A stretch of 60,807 bases of DNA from an uncultured Eubacteriaceae bacterium (GCA_903789635.1 CAIFEY010000014.1:1-60807); one strand, 5' to 3'. Counted from the first letter of the stretch, positions 43,301-52,422 are shown. Notes: generated by a model not told the origin, from the letters alone. Numbers and translations: made by a program.

Positions 43301-44571
43301 AGGCAGAGAAGAAGCGCGGCACCGGAGCCGCGCGCAAAGCCACCGGAAGCGTGCGTAAGGACAATCCGAACGGAGTGAGCAGCACGAACAGGGCGAACGG
43401 GACGGTCGATACCAGGATCTGCATCGTCGGCGCGGGTGCGTCCGGCATGACGGCGGCGATCGCGGCGGGGCGCAGGATCGGGGGCAGACACGTCCTCGTC
43501 CTGGAGAAGCTCGATGCGCCGGGGCATAAGATCCTCGCGACGGGCAACGGCCGCTGCAACCTGACGAACATGGCGTGCGAGAATGCGGCGTGGACGCGGG
43601 AGTTTTTCCGTGGGCTCGGTGTATTCACGCGCGAGGAGGATGACGGAAGGGTCTACCCGTGGTGCGGCGACGCGCGCGCGGTGCAGCAGGCCCTGGTCTC
43701 CGAGATGGAGCGCCTCGGCGTCCGCGTCAGGACCGATTCTGCGGTGACAAAGATCGAGCGGCAGAAGGACAAGTTTTTGATCTATACGCGCGGAAACGGG
43801 GACGTAATCCGCGCGGACAGGCTGCTGCTCGCCTGCGGAGGAAAGGCCGGACCTAAGCTCGGGACGACGGGGGACGGGGCACGCCTGGCGCGCTCGCTCT
43901 CCCTTGAAGTCAAGCCGCTCGCCCCGGCGCTGACCGCAGTGGAAGTTTATGAAGACGTCGGCAGCCTCAAGGGCATCCGTGCCCGCGGAAAGGCTGCCCT
44001 TTATTATAAAGATTTGAAGATCGACGAGGAAACCGGCGAGATCCAGTTCACGGCCTACGGCGTATCGGGGATCTGCATCTTCAACCTCTCGAGGAAGATG
44101 GTGCTCCCGCCGGGGAAGAATCTGAAGGACGGGTTCGACGACTACCGCGTGGTCCTGGACCTGGCGGACGGCCTTACCATCCGCAAGGAAGACTTTTTGG
44201 GTGTTTCTGAACAGAATCTGCTGCCGCTCGAGTCGGTCGTCAGGAGGCCGCTCGCGAAGCGGATTTTGGAAATGGCAGAGGGTGACCCGGGCAGGTGCGT
44301 AGAGCTGCTGCACAGCTTCACGCTGCACCCGAAGGGGCTCAAGGGCTGGGACATGGCGCAGGTAACGCGCGGCGGCACGGCGCTTGAGGAACTGGACTGG
44401 GAGACCTTTACCGTAAAAAAGGTCCCGGGACTCTACGTCTCGGGCGAGCTGCAGGACTGGGACGGCCCGTGCGGGGGATTCAACCTCCAGCATGCGTGGG
44501 AGACCGGGTTCGCGGCGGGAGAGGCGATGGCAGAATCCGTTCTCGCAGGCGAAGGCCGCATCAAGGAATAG
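43297..44571 (+). CDS. BaiN/HI0933-like NAD(P)/FAD-dependent oxidoreductase
   Basis: A 424-residue flavoprotein. After a basic N-terminal tail of about 35 residues, the dinucleotide-binding motif ICIVGAGASGMTAA occurs near residue 40, followed by KILATGNGRCNLTN. The C-terminal VSGELQDWDGPCGGFNLQHA closes the FAD site. BaiN homologues reduce steroid intermediates, but most family members are uncharacterised, so the substrate is unknown. The ATG at 43297 overlaps the stop of the flavodoxin gene, suggesting coupled translation and perhaps shared electron flow. Confidence 0.88.
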   Translation: MKAEKKRGTGAARKATGSVRKDNPNGVSSTNRANGTVDTRICIVGAGASGMTAAIAAGRRIGGRHVLVLEKLDAPGHKILATGNGRCNLTNMACENAAWTREFFRGLGVFTREEDDGRVYPWCGDARAVQQALVSEMERLGVRVRTDSAVTKIERQKDKFLIYTRGNGDVIRADRLLLACGGKAGPKLGTTGDGARLARSLSLEVKPLAPALTAVEVYEDVGSLKGIRARGKAALYYKDLKIDEETGEIQFTAYGVSGICIFNLSRKMVLPPGKNLKDGFDDYRVVLDLADGLTIRKEDFLGVSEQNLLPLESVVRRPLAKRILEMAEGDPGRCVELLHSFTLHPKGLKGWDMAQVTRGGTALEELDWETFTVKKVPGLYVSGELQDWDGPCGGFNLQHAWETGFAAGEAMAESVLAGEGRIKE

Positions 44572-44591
44572 GAAACAGAAAGGCAGGATAC

Positions 44592-46175
44592 GTGAGCTAT
44601 CAGTATCGCATACATGAAATCAGGCTGGACCTGGGCGAGCCGAAGGACCGGCTCCCGCAGAAGATCAGCAGGAAGCTCGGGAAGGAAGGCCGAAAGGCGA
44701 TGCTTTCCGACCTGAAGATCAGGCGCGAGTCGATCGACGCGAGGCATAAGGACCGGATCAAGATGGTCTACACCGTGGACTTCACGTCCGACCGCCCGCT
44801 GGACCTCCCGCAGGAGCCGGACCTGGAATACCACCGCGCGCAGCCGGGAACGGAAAAGCTCGCGCACAGGCCGGTCGTCGTCGGGATGGGACCGTGCGGG
44901 ATGTTTGCCGCGCTGGTCCTGGCGCAGCAGGGGTACTGCCCGGTCGTCATCGAGCGCGGCGCGCCGGTGGAGGAGCGGGTGAAGGACGTCCAGAAGTTTT
45001 GGAATGAGGGCGTGCTGGACCCGGAGTCGAACGTGCAGTTCGGCGAGGGCGGCGCCGGGACGTTCTCGGACGGCAAGCTGACGACGGGCATCAAGGATCC
45101 AAGAATCCACTACATGCTCGAGGAGTTCGTGAAGGCGGGAGCCGACCCGGATATCCTGTACGCGCACATGCCGCACATCGGGACCGACGTCCTGCGCGTC
45201 TGCGTGATGAATATCCGGAAGCAGATTTTGGCGTTAGGCGGCGAGATCCACTTCCACACGAGGCTGGAGCGCCTGATCCTGAAGGAGGAAGACGGATCCT
45301 GCAGGGTCGTGGGCATCGAGGTCTCGGAAGGCGGCAGCACGCGCGAGATCGAGGCGGAGCAGGTCGTTCTCGCCCTCGGTCACAGCGCGAGGGACACGTT
45401 CCGGACGCTGCATGGGCAGGAAATCCCAATGGAGCAGAAGGGCTTCTCCATCGGCGTGCGCATCGAGCATCCGCAGGACGTCATCGACCGCGCGCAGTAC
45501 GGGGACACGGGCAGGGCGCTCGGGCTCCCGCCGGCGGTGTACAAGCTGAACTGGCACTGCAGGGAGAGCGGCAGGGGCGTGTATACTTTCTGTATGTGCC
45601 CTGGCGGCGAGGTCATCACCGCATCGTCCCAGAAGGGCGGCGTCGTGACCAACGGAATGAGCAGGCACGGAAGGGACAGCGGGACCGCGAACAGCGCGCT
45701 GCTGGTCGACGTGCGCCCGTCCGACTTCCCGGACCCGGAGGATCCGCTCTCCGGCATCGACTTCCAGGAGAAGTACGAGAGGCTGGCCTACGAGAACGGC
45801 GGCGGAAACTACCGCGCGCCTAAGACGGTCTGGGCGGACTTCCGCGACGGCAGCGAGGCGGCGAGGCCGGTCATCGACTCCCTTCCGGGATTCGCGGCGG
45901 ACTCGATCCGCGAGGCGATGCCGCACCTCGGGAAGAAGCTCAGGGGCTTCGACGCGGACGATGCTGTGATGACGGCGGTGGAGACGAGGAGCTCTTCCCC
46001 GGTCAGGATCCTCAGGGACGAGGCGCAGCAGAGCGTGCGCGTCAGGGGGCTTTACCCGGGCGGCGAGGGCGCCGGCTACGCGGGCGGAATCACGAGTTCC
46101 GCATGCGACGGCATGAAGATCGCCGAGCAGATCATCGGAGTATATGCGCCGTGTGCCCAATACGATGAAAAATAG
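44592..46175 (+). CDS. FAD-dependent dehydrogenase (COG2509-like)
   Basis: A 527-residue flavoprotein with an N-terminal alpha/beta ferredoxin-like domain (about 1-80, SYQYRIHEIRLDLG) and an FAD domain with VVGMGPCGMFAALVLAQQG near residue 97, FGEGGAGTFSDGKLTT and ALGHSARDTF. The family is annotated as uncharacterised FAD-dependent dehydrogenase. The start is a GTG at 44592 after GAAAGGCAGGATAC. It lies 20 bp behind the preceding oxidoreductase, completing a pfkA-flavodoxin-oxidoreductase-oxidoreductase unit. Confidence 0.85.
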   Translation: MSYQYRIHEIRLDLGEPKDRLPQKISRKLGKEGRKAMLSDLKIRRESIDARHKDRIKMVYTVDFTSDRPLDLPQEPDLEYHRAQPGTEKLAHRPVVVGMGPCGMFAALVLAQQGYCPVVIERGAPVEERVKDVQKFWNEGVLDPESNVQFGEGGAGTFSDGKLTTGIKDPRIHYMLEEFVKAGADPDILYAHMPHIGTDVLRVCVMNIRKQILALGGEIHFHTRLERLILKEEDGSCRVVGIEVSEGGSTREIEAEQVVLALGHSARDTFRTLHGQEIPMEQKGFSIGVRIEHPQDVIDRAQYGDTGRALGLPPAVYKLNWHCRESGRGVYTFCMCPGGEVITASSQKGGVVTNGMSRHGRDSGTANSALLVDVRPSDFPDPEDPLSGIDFQEKYERLAYENGGGNYRAPKTVWADFRDGSEAARPVIDSLPGFAADSIREAMPHLGKKLRGFDADDAVMTAVETRSSSPVRILRDEAQQSVRVRGLYPGGEGAGYAGGITSSACDGMKIAEQIIGVYAPCAQYDEK

Positions 46176-46263
46176 CGGCTTTCAGGCCGCCAGGCAATAG
46201 AGGTCAATCTTCTTTATTAGCGGGATATGAGCGGCGGCTTTGTCCGGCAGAAGGGGTTTGGTG

Positions 46264-46290
46264 CGCTGGGCCGGGTGGATTTTGTCTGAA
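46264..46290. repeat. Short dispersed repeat, copy before the SseB-macro gene
   Basis: GCCGGGTGGATTTTGTCTGA matches the copy at 32078 in all but a few positions and a third at 7110-7135. The rest of the 286-bp spacer shows no gene. Confidence 0.55.
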
Positions 46291-46461
46291 ATAACGAAAA
46301 TATGGAACCGTGCTGCGGGAAAGAGAGAATCTTTTCTGAAAAGGGATGAAATTCTACGGAAAATCCGATAAGATATAGAGACATGCGTCCGTGACAGGCG
46401 TGGAAAGCCACGGCGGGCGTAAATACAACGCGTGCAGACGCTGCAGGAAAGTGAGGAACGA

Positions 46462-47511
46462 ATGCACAAGCAAGCAGATGAGATGGAGTTTGCTCCAAAC
46501 GAGCGAATCGAGAATGCGGTAAAAAATTTCGCGGTTGAGCAGGACGATGCCGCCGGTCAGGCGATGACCGAGGCGATCCTGATGAGCGCGGTGAACAGCG
46601 AGGAGCTTCTGGCCCCGGCCGTGCCGGCCGGAGAGGACGGGAAGCCGCTGGATTTGGAATATATGACGGACGAGCAGATCCAGAAATTCCTCGAGAATGA
46701 CGAGATCAGCTTCGCTATTCACGCGGTGACCGACGATGAAGGAAATGACTGGATGCCGGTATTCACAAGCCCGGACAAGGTCATGGAGGGTGAGGTCGTC
46801 GACGTCATGGCGCACCAGATCGAGACGCTGATGGCGATGGCCGTGGACACCGGAATGGCCGGAATCGTGATCAACCCGTGGAGCGATTCCCTGAATATCC
46901 CGGCGGAGTCGCTGCAGGTGCTGCTGAGCAGCATCCAGGCGATGAATGATGAGGACGGCGAGTCGCTCGAGGGAGACATCAACCTGATCGAGGGAGACAT
47001 CGTCAACATGGAGTGCGACGCGATCGTCAACGCGGCCAACAACACCCTGATGGGCGGAAGCGGCGTGGACGGCGCGATTCACGCGGCGGCGGGTCCGGAG
47101 CTGGATGACGCGTGCCGCGAGCTGCACGGATGCAAGACCGGCGAAGCCAAGATCACGGAAGGCTTCCAGCTGCCGGCCAAGTACATCATCCACACGGTCG
47201 GACCGATCTACGATGGGTCGGATCAGTGCGCGGACGACCTGGCGGACTGCTACTGGAACGCCCTGAACCTGGCGATCGACTACGACATTCACACGATCGC
47301 ATTCCCGTGCATCTCGACCGGCGTGTTCGGATATCCGATGGCTGAGGCGGCGGAGATCGCCGTCGACACCGTCCTGACCTGGATGGACAGCTACGCCGGA
47401 GAGTACGACATGCAGGTAACCTTCTGCGTCCACGACGACGAGGCTTACCAGGTGTACACGGAGATTTTAGACGAGGAACTGACTGACGAGCCGGAGGACC
47501 CGCAGAACTAG
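46462..47511 (+). CDS. SseB-like domain fused to a macro domain
   Basis: A 349-residue acidic, soluble protein. Residues about 35-150 resemble the SseB N-terminal domain ([20 protein letters not shown], then [14 protein letters not shown]). Residues about 170-335 are a macro domain with the ADP-ribose-binding motifs [31 protein letters not shown] and [11 protein letters not shown]; the Asn-Asn and Asp pattern matches catalytically competent MacroD/YmdB-type hydrolases. It probably removes ADP-ribose or O-acetyl-ADP-ribose. What the SseB part senses is unknown. The ATG at 46462 follows GTGAGGAACGA; a GTG at 46432 is less likely. Confidence 0.85.
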   Translation: MHKQADEMEFAPNERIENAVKNFAVEQDDAAGQAMTEAILMSAVNSEELLAPAVPAGEDGKPLDLEYMTDEQIQKFLENDEISFAIHAVTDDEGNDWMPVFTSPDKVMEGEVVDVMAHQIETLMAMAVDTGMAGIVINPWSDSLNIPAESLQVLLSSIQAMNDEDGESLEGDINLIEGDIVNMECDAIVNAANNTLMGGSGVDGAIHAAAGPELDDACRELHGCKTGEAKITEGFQLPAKYIIHTVGPIYDGSDQCADDLADCYWNALNLAIDYDIHTIAFPCISTGVFGYPMAEAAEIAVDTVLTWMDSYAGEYDMQVTFCVHDDEAYQVYTEILDEELTDEPEDPQN

Positions 47512-47553
47512 GACCTGTCGAAATAACACGATTTCCCATGCGCAATTGAGACT

Positions 47554-47588
47554 GCCTGCGCCTCACATGAGGATGCCGGCGGTTTTTC
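47554..47588 (+). terminator. Terminator after the SseB-macro gene
   Basis: GCCTGCGCCTCA pairs with TGAGGATGCCGGC (one mismatch and one bulge), followed by GGTTTTTC. Confidence 0.65.
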
Positions 47589-47699
47589 TTTCGGTGCAAA
47601 TTGAGCGTGCGATGCGCATTTTTGATATATTCGAAACATTGTCTATGGAAAAACCACTTGGAAATCAGTTATCATAACCTTAATCCGAGGTGAAAAATT

Positions 47700-48692
47700 A
47701 TGGATGAAATAAGAATGCCTAAGGCAGAATACAATCATCATGAGATGGTCGTCGGGATCCCGCGTTCCCTCCTTTACTTCCGCTACGGGGTGCTGTGGGA
47801 GCGGTTTTTCCAGGAACTCGGCGTGAAAACGATTACCAGTGCGCCGACCAATCTCAAAATCATGACGAACGGCTCCAGGCGGGCTGCGTCGGAGATGTGT
47901 CTGGCGATGAAAATCTATATGGGCCATGTGGAGTCGCTGATCGGGAAGTGCGATTATATCCTGGTCCCGCGCATCCTCGACTTCGGCCTCAGAAGAGTCA
48001 TGTGTGTGAACTTCGAGGCTTTGCCGGACGTCGTGTCCAACATCTTCTTCGAGTCGCCGATCCGCGTGCTCTCGTACAACATCGACGTGTCCAAGAAGCT
48101 GGACGAGCGCAGGGCCATGGTCGAGATGGCCGTCTCGATGGGCTTCTCGCACGGAAAGTCGAACAAGGCGTACAAGAAGGCGCGGAAGGCGCAGAACGAG
48201 GCGGATTCGCGTGCAGTCAAGCAGAATGAGGCAAAATATAAAAACGACGGCATAACACTGGTCCTTGCCGGCCACAGCTACATCCTGGAGGACGAGTACA
48301 TCGGAAAGCCGATCATGCAGTACCTGAACGAGAACGGCGTGAATGTCGTCCGCGCGGACCTGGTCGACCGGAAGGCGGCGCTGCGGGAGTCGGAGAGGCT
48401 TTCCCCGACACTGAAGTGGGAGCTTTCCCGAGAGATCGTAGGTTCGCTCGTCATGCACGTTCATGACTTTGACGGCGTTGTTCTTTTGTCTGTGTACCCG
48501 TGTGCGCTCGACTCCATGGTCAACGACATGATGCTCAGGAAGAACCGGATCACGCACGTGCCGATCCTCCAGATGACGCTGGACGCACAGACCGGAACCG
48601 CCGGCGTGGAGACCAGGCTGGAGAGTTTCCTGGATATCTTGAAGATGAGAAAGGAAGTGGAGGCTGGAAATGGCAGAGAAGCAGAAGCGTAA
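47700..48692 (+). CDS. DUF2229-type dehydratase-activase-associated protein
   Basis: A 330-residue protein matching the DUF2229 part of large acyl-CoA dehydratase activases (MVVGIPRSLLYFRYGVLW; TNGSRRAASEMCLAMKIYMGH; DYILVPRI). Conserved cysteines in EMCLAMK and VMCVNF could help bind a cluster. The next gene overlaps its end by 23 bp. In many Clostridia this domain is fused to the ATPase and HgdB-like domains; here the three are separate genes in one operon. Target enzyme unknown. The ATG at 47700 follows CCGAGGTGAAAAATT. Confidence 0.82.
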   Translation: MDEIRMPKAEYNHHEMVVGIPRSLLYFRYGVLWERFFQELGVKTITSAPTNLKIMTNGSRRAASEMCLAMKIYMGHVESLIGKCDYILVPRILDFGLRRVMCVNFEALPDVVSNIFFESPIRVLSYNIDVSKKLDERRAMVEMAVSMGFSHGKSNKAYKKARKAQNEADSRAVKQNEAKYKNDGITLVLAGHSYILEDEYIGKPIMQYLNENGVNVVRADLVDRKAALRESERLSPTLKWELSREIVGSLVMHVHDFDGVVLLSVYPCALDSMVNDMMLRKNRITHVPILQMTLDAQTGTAGVETRLESFLDILKMRKEVEAGNGREAEA

Positions 48693-49749
48693 AATCGCCT
48701 TTCCGATGGTCGCCCGCTATAACGAGGTGGTGCGCTACTTCGTCGAGGAAGGCCTGCAGCAGACGTATATCATGCAGCCGCAGATGACGCGCAGGACGCT
48801 GAAGCTAGGCGCCAAGTACGCGCCGGACATGGTCTGTACGCCGTTCAAGACGGTCCTGGGCAGCATGATCGAGGCCCTGGAGGCGGGCGCGGACACGCTG
48901 ATCATGGTGTTCGGCTACTGCCGCCTGGGCTACTACGGCGAGCTCGCGGAGACGATCCTGCGGGACCTCGGCTACGAGTTCGACTACCTGAACCTGGCAG
49001 AATATTCGACCGGAAAGAAGAAGGACTACCTGAAGGCGATCAAGAAGCTGAACCCGGACGCGAAGGCGGTCCCGATGGGAAAGGCCGGGCTCGACGGCCT
49101 GAAGATGATCGAGTACATCGACGAGGTCGAGAGCTATTATTATCAGAACTGCGGGTTTGAGACGTCAAAGGGCGAGTACCGCAGGGCGCTTAACCAGTTC
49201 ACTGCTGATTTAGGCAGGGCAAAGAACAGAAGCGACATCGACGATGCCTATGACCGCTGCATGAGCCGTTTTCACGAGATCCCGACGGACAAGGGCGCAT
49301 TCCCGCTCAGAGTCGGCGTCCTGGGGGAATACTTCACGGTCATGGACGAGTTCTCGAACGTCGACCTCGAGCAGTCGATCGCCGACTTGGGCGTGGAGGT
49401 CCACCGCTGGATGAACGTCAGCCACCGGAACATCCACTACCCGGGCGAGAAAAACCTGCACCCGAGGATCTCCAAGTACTGTAACTACGAGATGGGGCCG
49501 ACCTCGACCGCGAACATCTGGTACGCCAAGCGGTGCGCGGAGAAGGGCTACGACGGCCTCGTGCACGTCAAGAGCGCGGGCTGCACGCCGGAGATCGACA
49601 TCATGCCGGTTCTGCAGAGGATCGGCGCGGACTACAAGATCCCGATCCTGTACCTCACCTACGATTCCCAGGACGGCGACGCCGGCCTGCAGACCAGGAT
49701 TGAGGCGTTCTACGACATGATTGAAATGAGAAAGAAGGTCATCCGATAA
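48670..49749 (+). CDS. HgdB/HgdC-family CoA protein activase component (COG3581-like)
   Basis: A 359-residue protein resembling the D-component fold of 2-hydroxyacyl-CoA dehydratases as found in the C-terminal part of large activases. Visible features are KIAFPMVARYNEVVRYF, the cysteines in DMVCTPFKT and GYCRLGYYGE, and VKSAGCTPEIDIMPVLQRI followed by YDSQDGDAGLQTRIEAF. The ATG at 48670 lies inside the preceding gene; its stop shares one base with the ATG of the ATPase gene (TAATGG), pointing to coupled translation. Confidence 0.82.
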   Translation: MAEKQKRKIAFPMVARYNEVVRYFVEEGLQQTYIMQPQMTRRTLKLGAKYAPDMVCTPFKTVLGSMIEALEAGADTLIMVFGYCRLGYYGELAETILRDLGYEFDYLNLAEYSTGKKKDYLKAIKKLNPDAKAVPMGKAGLDGLKMIEYIDEVESYYYQNCGFETSKGEYRRALNQFTADLGRAKNRSDIDDAYDRCMSRFHEIPTDKGAFPLRVGVLGEYFTVMDEFSNVDLEQSIADLGVEVHRWMNVSHRNIHYPGEKNLHPRISKYCNYEMGPTSTANIWYAKRCAEKGYDGLVHVKSAGCTPEIDIMPVLQRIGADYKIPILYLTYDSQDGDAGLQTRIEAFYDMIEMRKKVIR

Positions 49750-50732
49750 TGGAAGATGTATATATGGGAATTGACGTCGGATCCATCTCGACCAAGGGCG
49801 TCATCATCACGAAAGAAAATAAGATTCTGTCCAGCGAGTATATCTGGACGGAAGGAAACCCGATCGGCGCGGTGAAGAAGCTGGTCCGTCTGCTGGAGAA
49901 GCAGTTCGACAAGGAAAACTACCGCATCGTCGCGACCGGAACGACGGGAAGCGCCAGGAAGCTGGTCGGCACCGTCTTAAGCGCGACAGTCGTGAAGAAC
50001 GAGATCACGGCGCACGCAGTCGGCACGACGACCTTCCACCCGGACGTCCGCACGATCCTGGAGATCGGCGGCCAGGACTCCAAGATCATCCTGGTCGAGA
50101 ACGGCGTCGCGGTGGACTACGCGATGAACACCCTCTGCGCGGCTGGAACAGGTGCGTTCCTGTCCAGCCAGTCCGCGCGCCTCGGCATCCCGGTCGAGGA
50201 CATGGGGGAGATCGCGGTGAAGTCACAGCACCCGACCCAGATCGCCGCCCGCTGCACGGTGTTCGCGGAGTCCGACCTCGTCCACAAGATCCAGGTCGGC
50301 CACACCAAGGAGGACATCGTCGCGGGCCTCTGCCAGGCCGTCGTCGGCAACTACCTGAACAACGTCGGCAAGGGCAAGAAGATCCAGTCCCCGGTCGTCT
50401 TCCAGGGAGGCGTGTCAAAGAACATCGGCGTCGTCAAGGCGTTCGAGAACCAGCTCGGCTGCCCGATCATCGTCGACCCGGACGGCCACCTGATGGGCGC
50501 GATCGGCGCCGCGATCCTGGCCCGCCGCAATAAGGAGCGCCGCGTCTTCAACTTTGACGTCGAGGACATGGAGTTCATCACACGCGAGATCAACTGCGGC
50601 GGCTGCCCGAACAACTGCGAGATCATCTGCGTCTACCGAAACGGCGAGATGATCGACAGCTGGGGAAACCGCTGCGAGCGCGGCGACGTCGCGGCGCGCA
50701 AGGCGGCGAATCCGAATGCGGCGGCGGTGTAG
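49749..50732 (+). CDS. Acyl-CoA dehydratase activase ATPase (BadF/BadG/HgdC family)
   Basis: A 327-residue ASKHA-type ATPase. The phosphate-1 loop is GIDVGSISTKGVII near residue 6; LEIGGQDSKII and CAAGTGAFLSSQ (with the first cluster cysteine near residue 128) and AARCTVFAESD (second cysteine near residue 165) match HgdC, in which the two subunits share a 4Fe-4S cluster. Such activases use ATP to inject one electron into a dehydratase. An extra C-terminal segment with CGGCPNNCEIIC adds a cysteine-rich site, typical of the longer activases. No dehydratase subunit pair is adjacent. A long terminator follows. Confidence 0.9.
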   Translation: MEDVYMGIDVGSISTKGVIITKENKILSSEYIWTEGNPIGAVKKLVRLLEKQFDKENYRIVATGTTGSARKLVGTVLSATVVKNEITAHAVGTTTFHPDVRTILEIGGQDSKIILVENGVAVDYAMNTLCAAGTGAFLSSQSARLGIPVEDMGEIAVKSQHPTQIAARCTVFAESDLVHKIQVGHTKEDIVAGLCQAVVGNYLNNVGKGKKIQSPVVFQGGVSKNIGVVKAFENQLGCPIIVDPDGHLMGAIGAAILARRNKERRVFNFDVEDMEFITREINCGGCPNNCEIICVYRNGEMIDSWGNRCERGDVAARKAANPNAAAV

Positions 50733-50745
50733 ATGCGTAAATATT

Positions 50746-50803
50746 AAGAGAGGCTGTGAAAAATGCGGGGGCATTTCTTACAGCCTCTCTTTTGTATTTT
50801 TTT
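50746..50803 (+). terminator. Long terminator after the activase operon
   Basis: AAGAGAGGCTGT pairs with ACAGCCTCTCTT and the stem extends inward to AAATGC/GCATTT, about 20 bp in total; T-rich sequence follows. Confidence 0.9.
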
Positions 50804-50935
50804 GTTTTGCTGCTGTTCTTTTCAACTTCAGCAGGGCCTCAGAAATGGTTTGACGAGGATGGATGTATACAGCATCCACCATTTTCTGACAGAGGTGATA
50901 GCACGATTGCGATTCCGATGCCCGGATCACCCGGA

Positions 50936-51648
50936 TCAACGGGGGTATGGCGGCGCCGCAGTTTGGAATTTCGCCCATTTCCTGGTCAATTCCAAACGTC
51001 TCAAAAAAATTGTGGAAAACGGCGCAAAAAATCCTTATTTCCAAAGTCCCGTAAAGGCCGGCGGGCGCCTCCGCAGCTTTTGGCAGAGCGCGATCATTGA
51101 TTGGAACACCGCGCCCGCCGCAATTGACTGCACCGACGCTGTCATTCTGGACAGACTGCACAATCCGCCGCGCAATATGGTCATTCTGTCGCCCACTTTC
51201 CAGCGACGGCGGCGGTGTTCCCGCCGCCCATCGATGATCATCGCCCTGCATATACCCCTACAGGGTATATCGATCCGCTTGCTCAGCGCAGGCGAGTTGG
51301 GAATTTGAGCTGTATAGGCGTCATTTTCCTAAATTTCCGGAGGTGGGTGGGAAAATGGTGATTTATCGAGCAAATTCCAAAATTTCAGGCCGCTGTGCGT
51401 CATCGTCCGCGCCAAGAATTCCTAAATCCGCAGAATTTCAACGTTTTACGGAAATATGCAGTATACACGCAGCACCCCTGTCGTCACCACACGCCCCGTC
51501 GATCAATAGCCTCGCCGTGCGCCAACACCCGCGCCCAGAATTCCTAAAACCACAGAATTTCAACGCTTTACGGAAATATGCAGTATACACGCAGCACCCC
51601 TGTCGTCATCACACGCCCCGTCGATCAGCAGCGCAGTTACGGCGATGA
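50936..51648. repeat. Internal copy of the modular repeat (inverted relative to the right-end copy)
   Basis: About 710 bp without an assignable gene. Block 51049-51320 is the reverse-orientation match of 60483-60752, including KAGGR...SFWQS-like and ILD.LHNPP-like readings in one frame and an open frame on the other strand. Block 51321-51358 matches 60423-60482. Block 51416-51640 contains two 122-bp tandem units that match the two units at 60203-60400. Bases 50936-50952 match the left end (155-171) exactly. Block order is the same at both large loci. Confidence 0.8.
51416..51640. repeat. Two tandem 122-bp units with the core ATATGCAGTATACACGCA
   Basis: GAATTCCTAAA starts units at 51416 and 51538. 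Each contains CAGAATTTCAACG, TTTACGGAAATATGCAGT and ATACACGCAGCACCCCTGTC. The period is not a multiple of three, so the two units read differently in any frame, which argues against coding. Confidence 0.85.
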
Positions 51649-51671
51649 GATTATGGCGTACTTACCGCTGA

Positions 51672-51718
51672 ATGCAAATGGAGGCCGGGAAAAATGCTCC
51701 TGCAATTTTCCCGGCCCC
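51672..51718 (+). terminator. Hairpin between repeat block and XRE gene
   Basis: GGCCGGGAAAA pairs with TTTTCCCGGCC, about 14 bp, followed by CCTTGTATTA. The T run is weak. Loop and flank resemble the hairpins at 50746 and 60148. Confidence 0.5.
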
Positions 51719-51809
51719 TTGTATTAGTATAAATATAATAGTAGTACCTGCATATATTTTCGAAGAATGTTATCAACGTGGAACAGCTTCGCGCATTCCA
51801 TAATTTTGT

Positions 51810-52334
51810 TTAATTTTCTTCGGACTTTTCCCTCTTCAGGAGCCGCCTCTTGAAGGCTCTTACCTTGACCCCGTACCGGCTGGACATCAGCAGTCCGGCG
51901 AACAGCATGCCGATGCTGAGTCCGCCCGCGATGTCCGTCAGGCTGGTGACGATAGAATAATCCGCGTAGTAGGCGGTCCCTTTCACCAACTGATAGATGA
52001 GGACCAGCAGAAGGGCGACGGCGTTGCATATGCGCACCCTCCGATTGTATTTTTCTGCCTCGGTATTCGTGTAGTCGACTGCCTGCAGTACGGTCTCTTT
52101 CGTTTTCTTATCCATGTTCTCGCTTTTCCTTTCTCCGTCCAGCAGGTCCCGCAGGTCCACCTGGAAGTAATCGGAGATCTCGATTAAGATGTCCAGATCC
52201 GGCATGTTATTTCCGTTTTCCCAGCGGGATACTGTTCGGCTTGATACATTGAACTGCTCCGCAAGCTTTTCCTGCGTCAGTCCTTTTTCCCTGCGAAGCT
52301 CTTTCATAAATGATCCGATCTTCTTCTGATCCAT
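51810..52334 (-). CDS. XRE family transcriptional regulator with membrane tail
   Basis: A 174-residue protein. Residues 5-60 form a Cro/C1-type helix-turn-helix (FMKELRREKGLTQEKLAEQF, then SSRTVSRWENGNNMPD). Two membrane helices lie in the C-terminal half (about 100-122 and 130-152), followed by a basic end. Membrane-tethered XRE regulators of this build are common in Clostridia; ligand and targets are unknown. The ATG at 52334 has AAAGGAG about 13 bp upstream, a loose fit. It stands alone beside the repeat region. Confidence 0.85.
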   Translation of the reverse strand: MDQKKIGSFMKELRREKGLTQEKLAEQFNVSSRTVSRWENGNNMPDLDILIEISDYFQVDLRDLLDGERKSENMDKKTKETVLQAVDYTNTEAEKYNRRVRICNAVALLLVLIYQLVKGTAYYADYSIVTSLTDIAGGLSIGMLFAGLLMSSRYGVKVRAFKRRLLKREKSEEN

Positions 52335-52382
52335 TGGTGATCACTTGCTCCTTTCAAAATAAGCATATGTAAAATGCCGGCG

Positions 52383-52421
52383 AAAAAACACGACACAAAG
52401 CGAGAGAAGTGCCGTGTTTTC
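52383..52421 (-). terminator. Terminator of gpmI
   Basis: On the minus strand AAAACACGGCAC pairs with GTGTCGTGTTTT (one mismatch) and runs into six T, about 210 bp beyond the gpmI stop codon. Confidence 0.65.
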
Positions 52422-52422
52422 T

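Noticed and set aside
50778-51251. 157-residue minus-strand gene in the repeat region
   Set aside because: It runs through the terminator hairpin and repeat blocks, has no clear ribosome binding site, and only part of it is shared with the right-end copy. Recorded as a possible peptide in findings rather than annotated.
51416-51640. CRISPR array
   Set aside because: Only two long units, which resemble each other throughout; no short repeats with unique spacers, and no cas genes anywhere.
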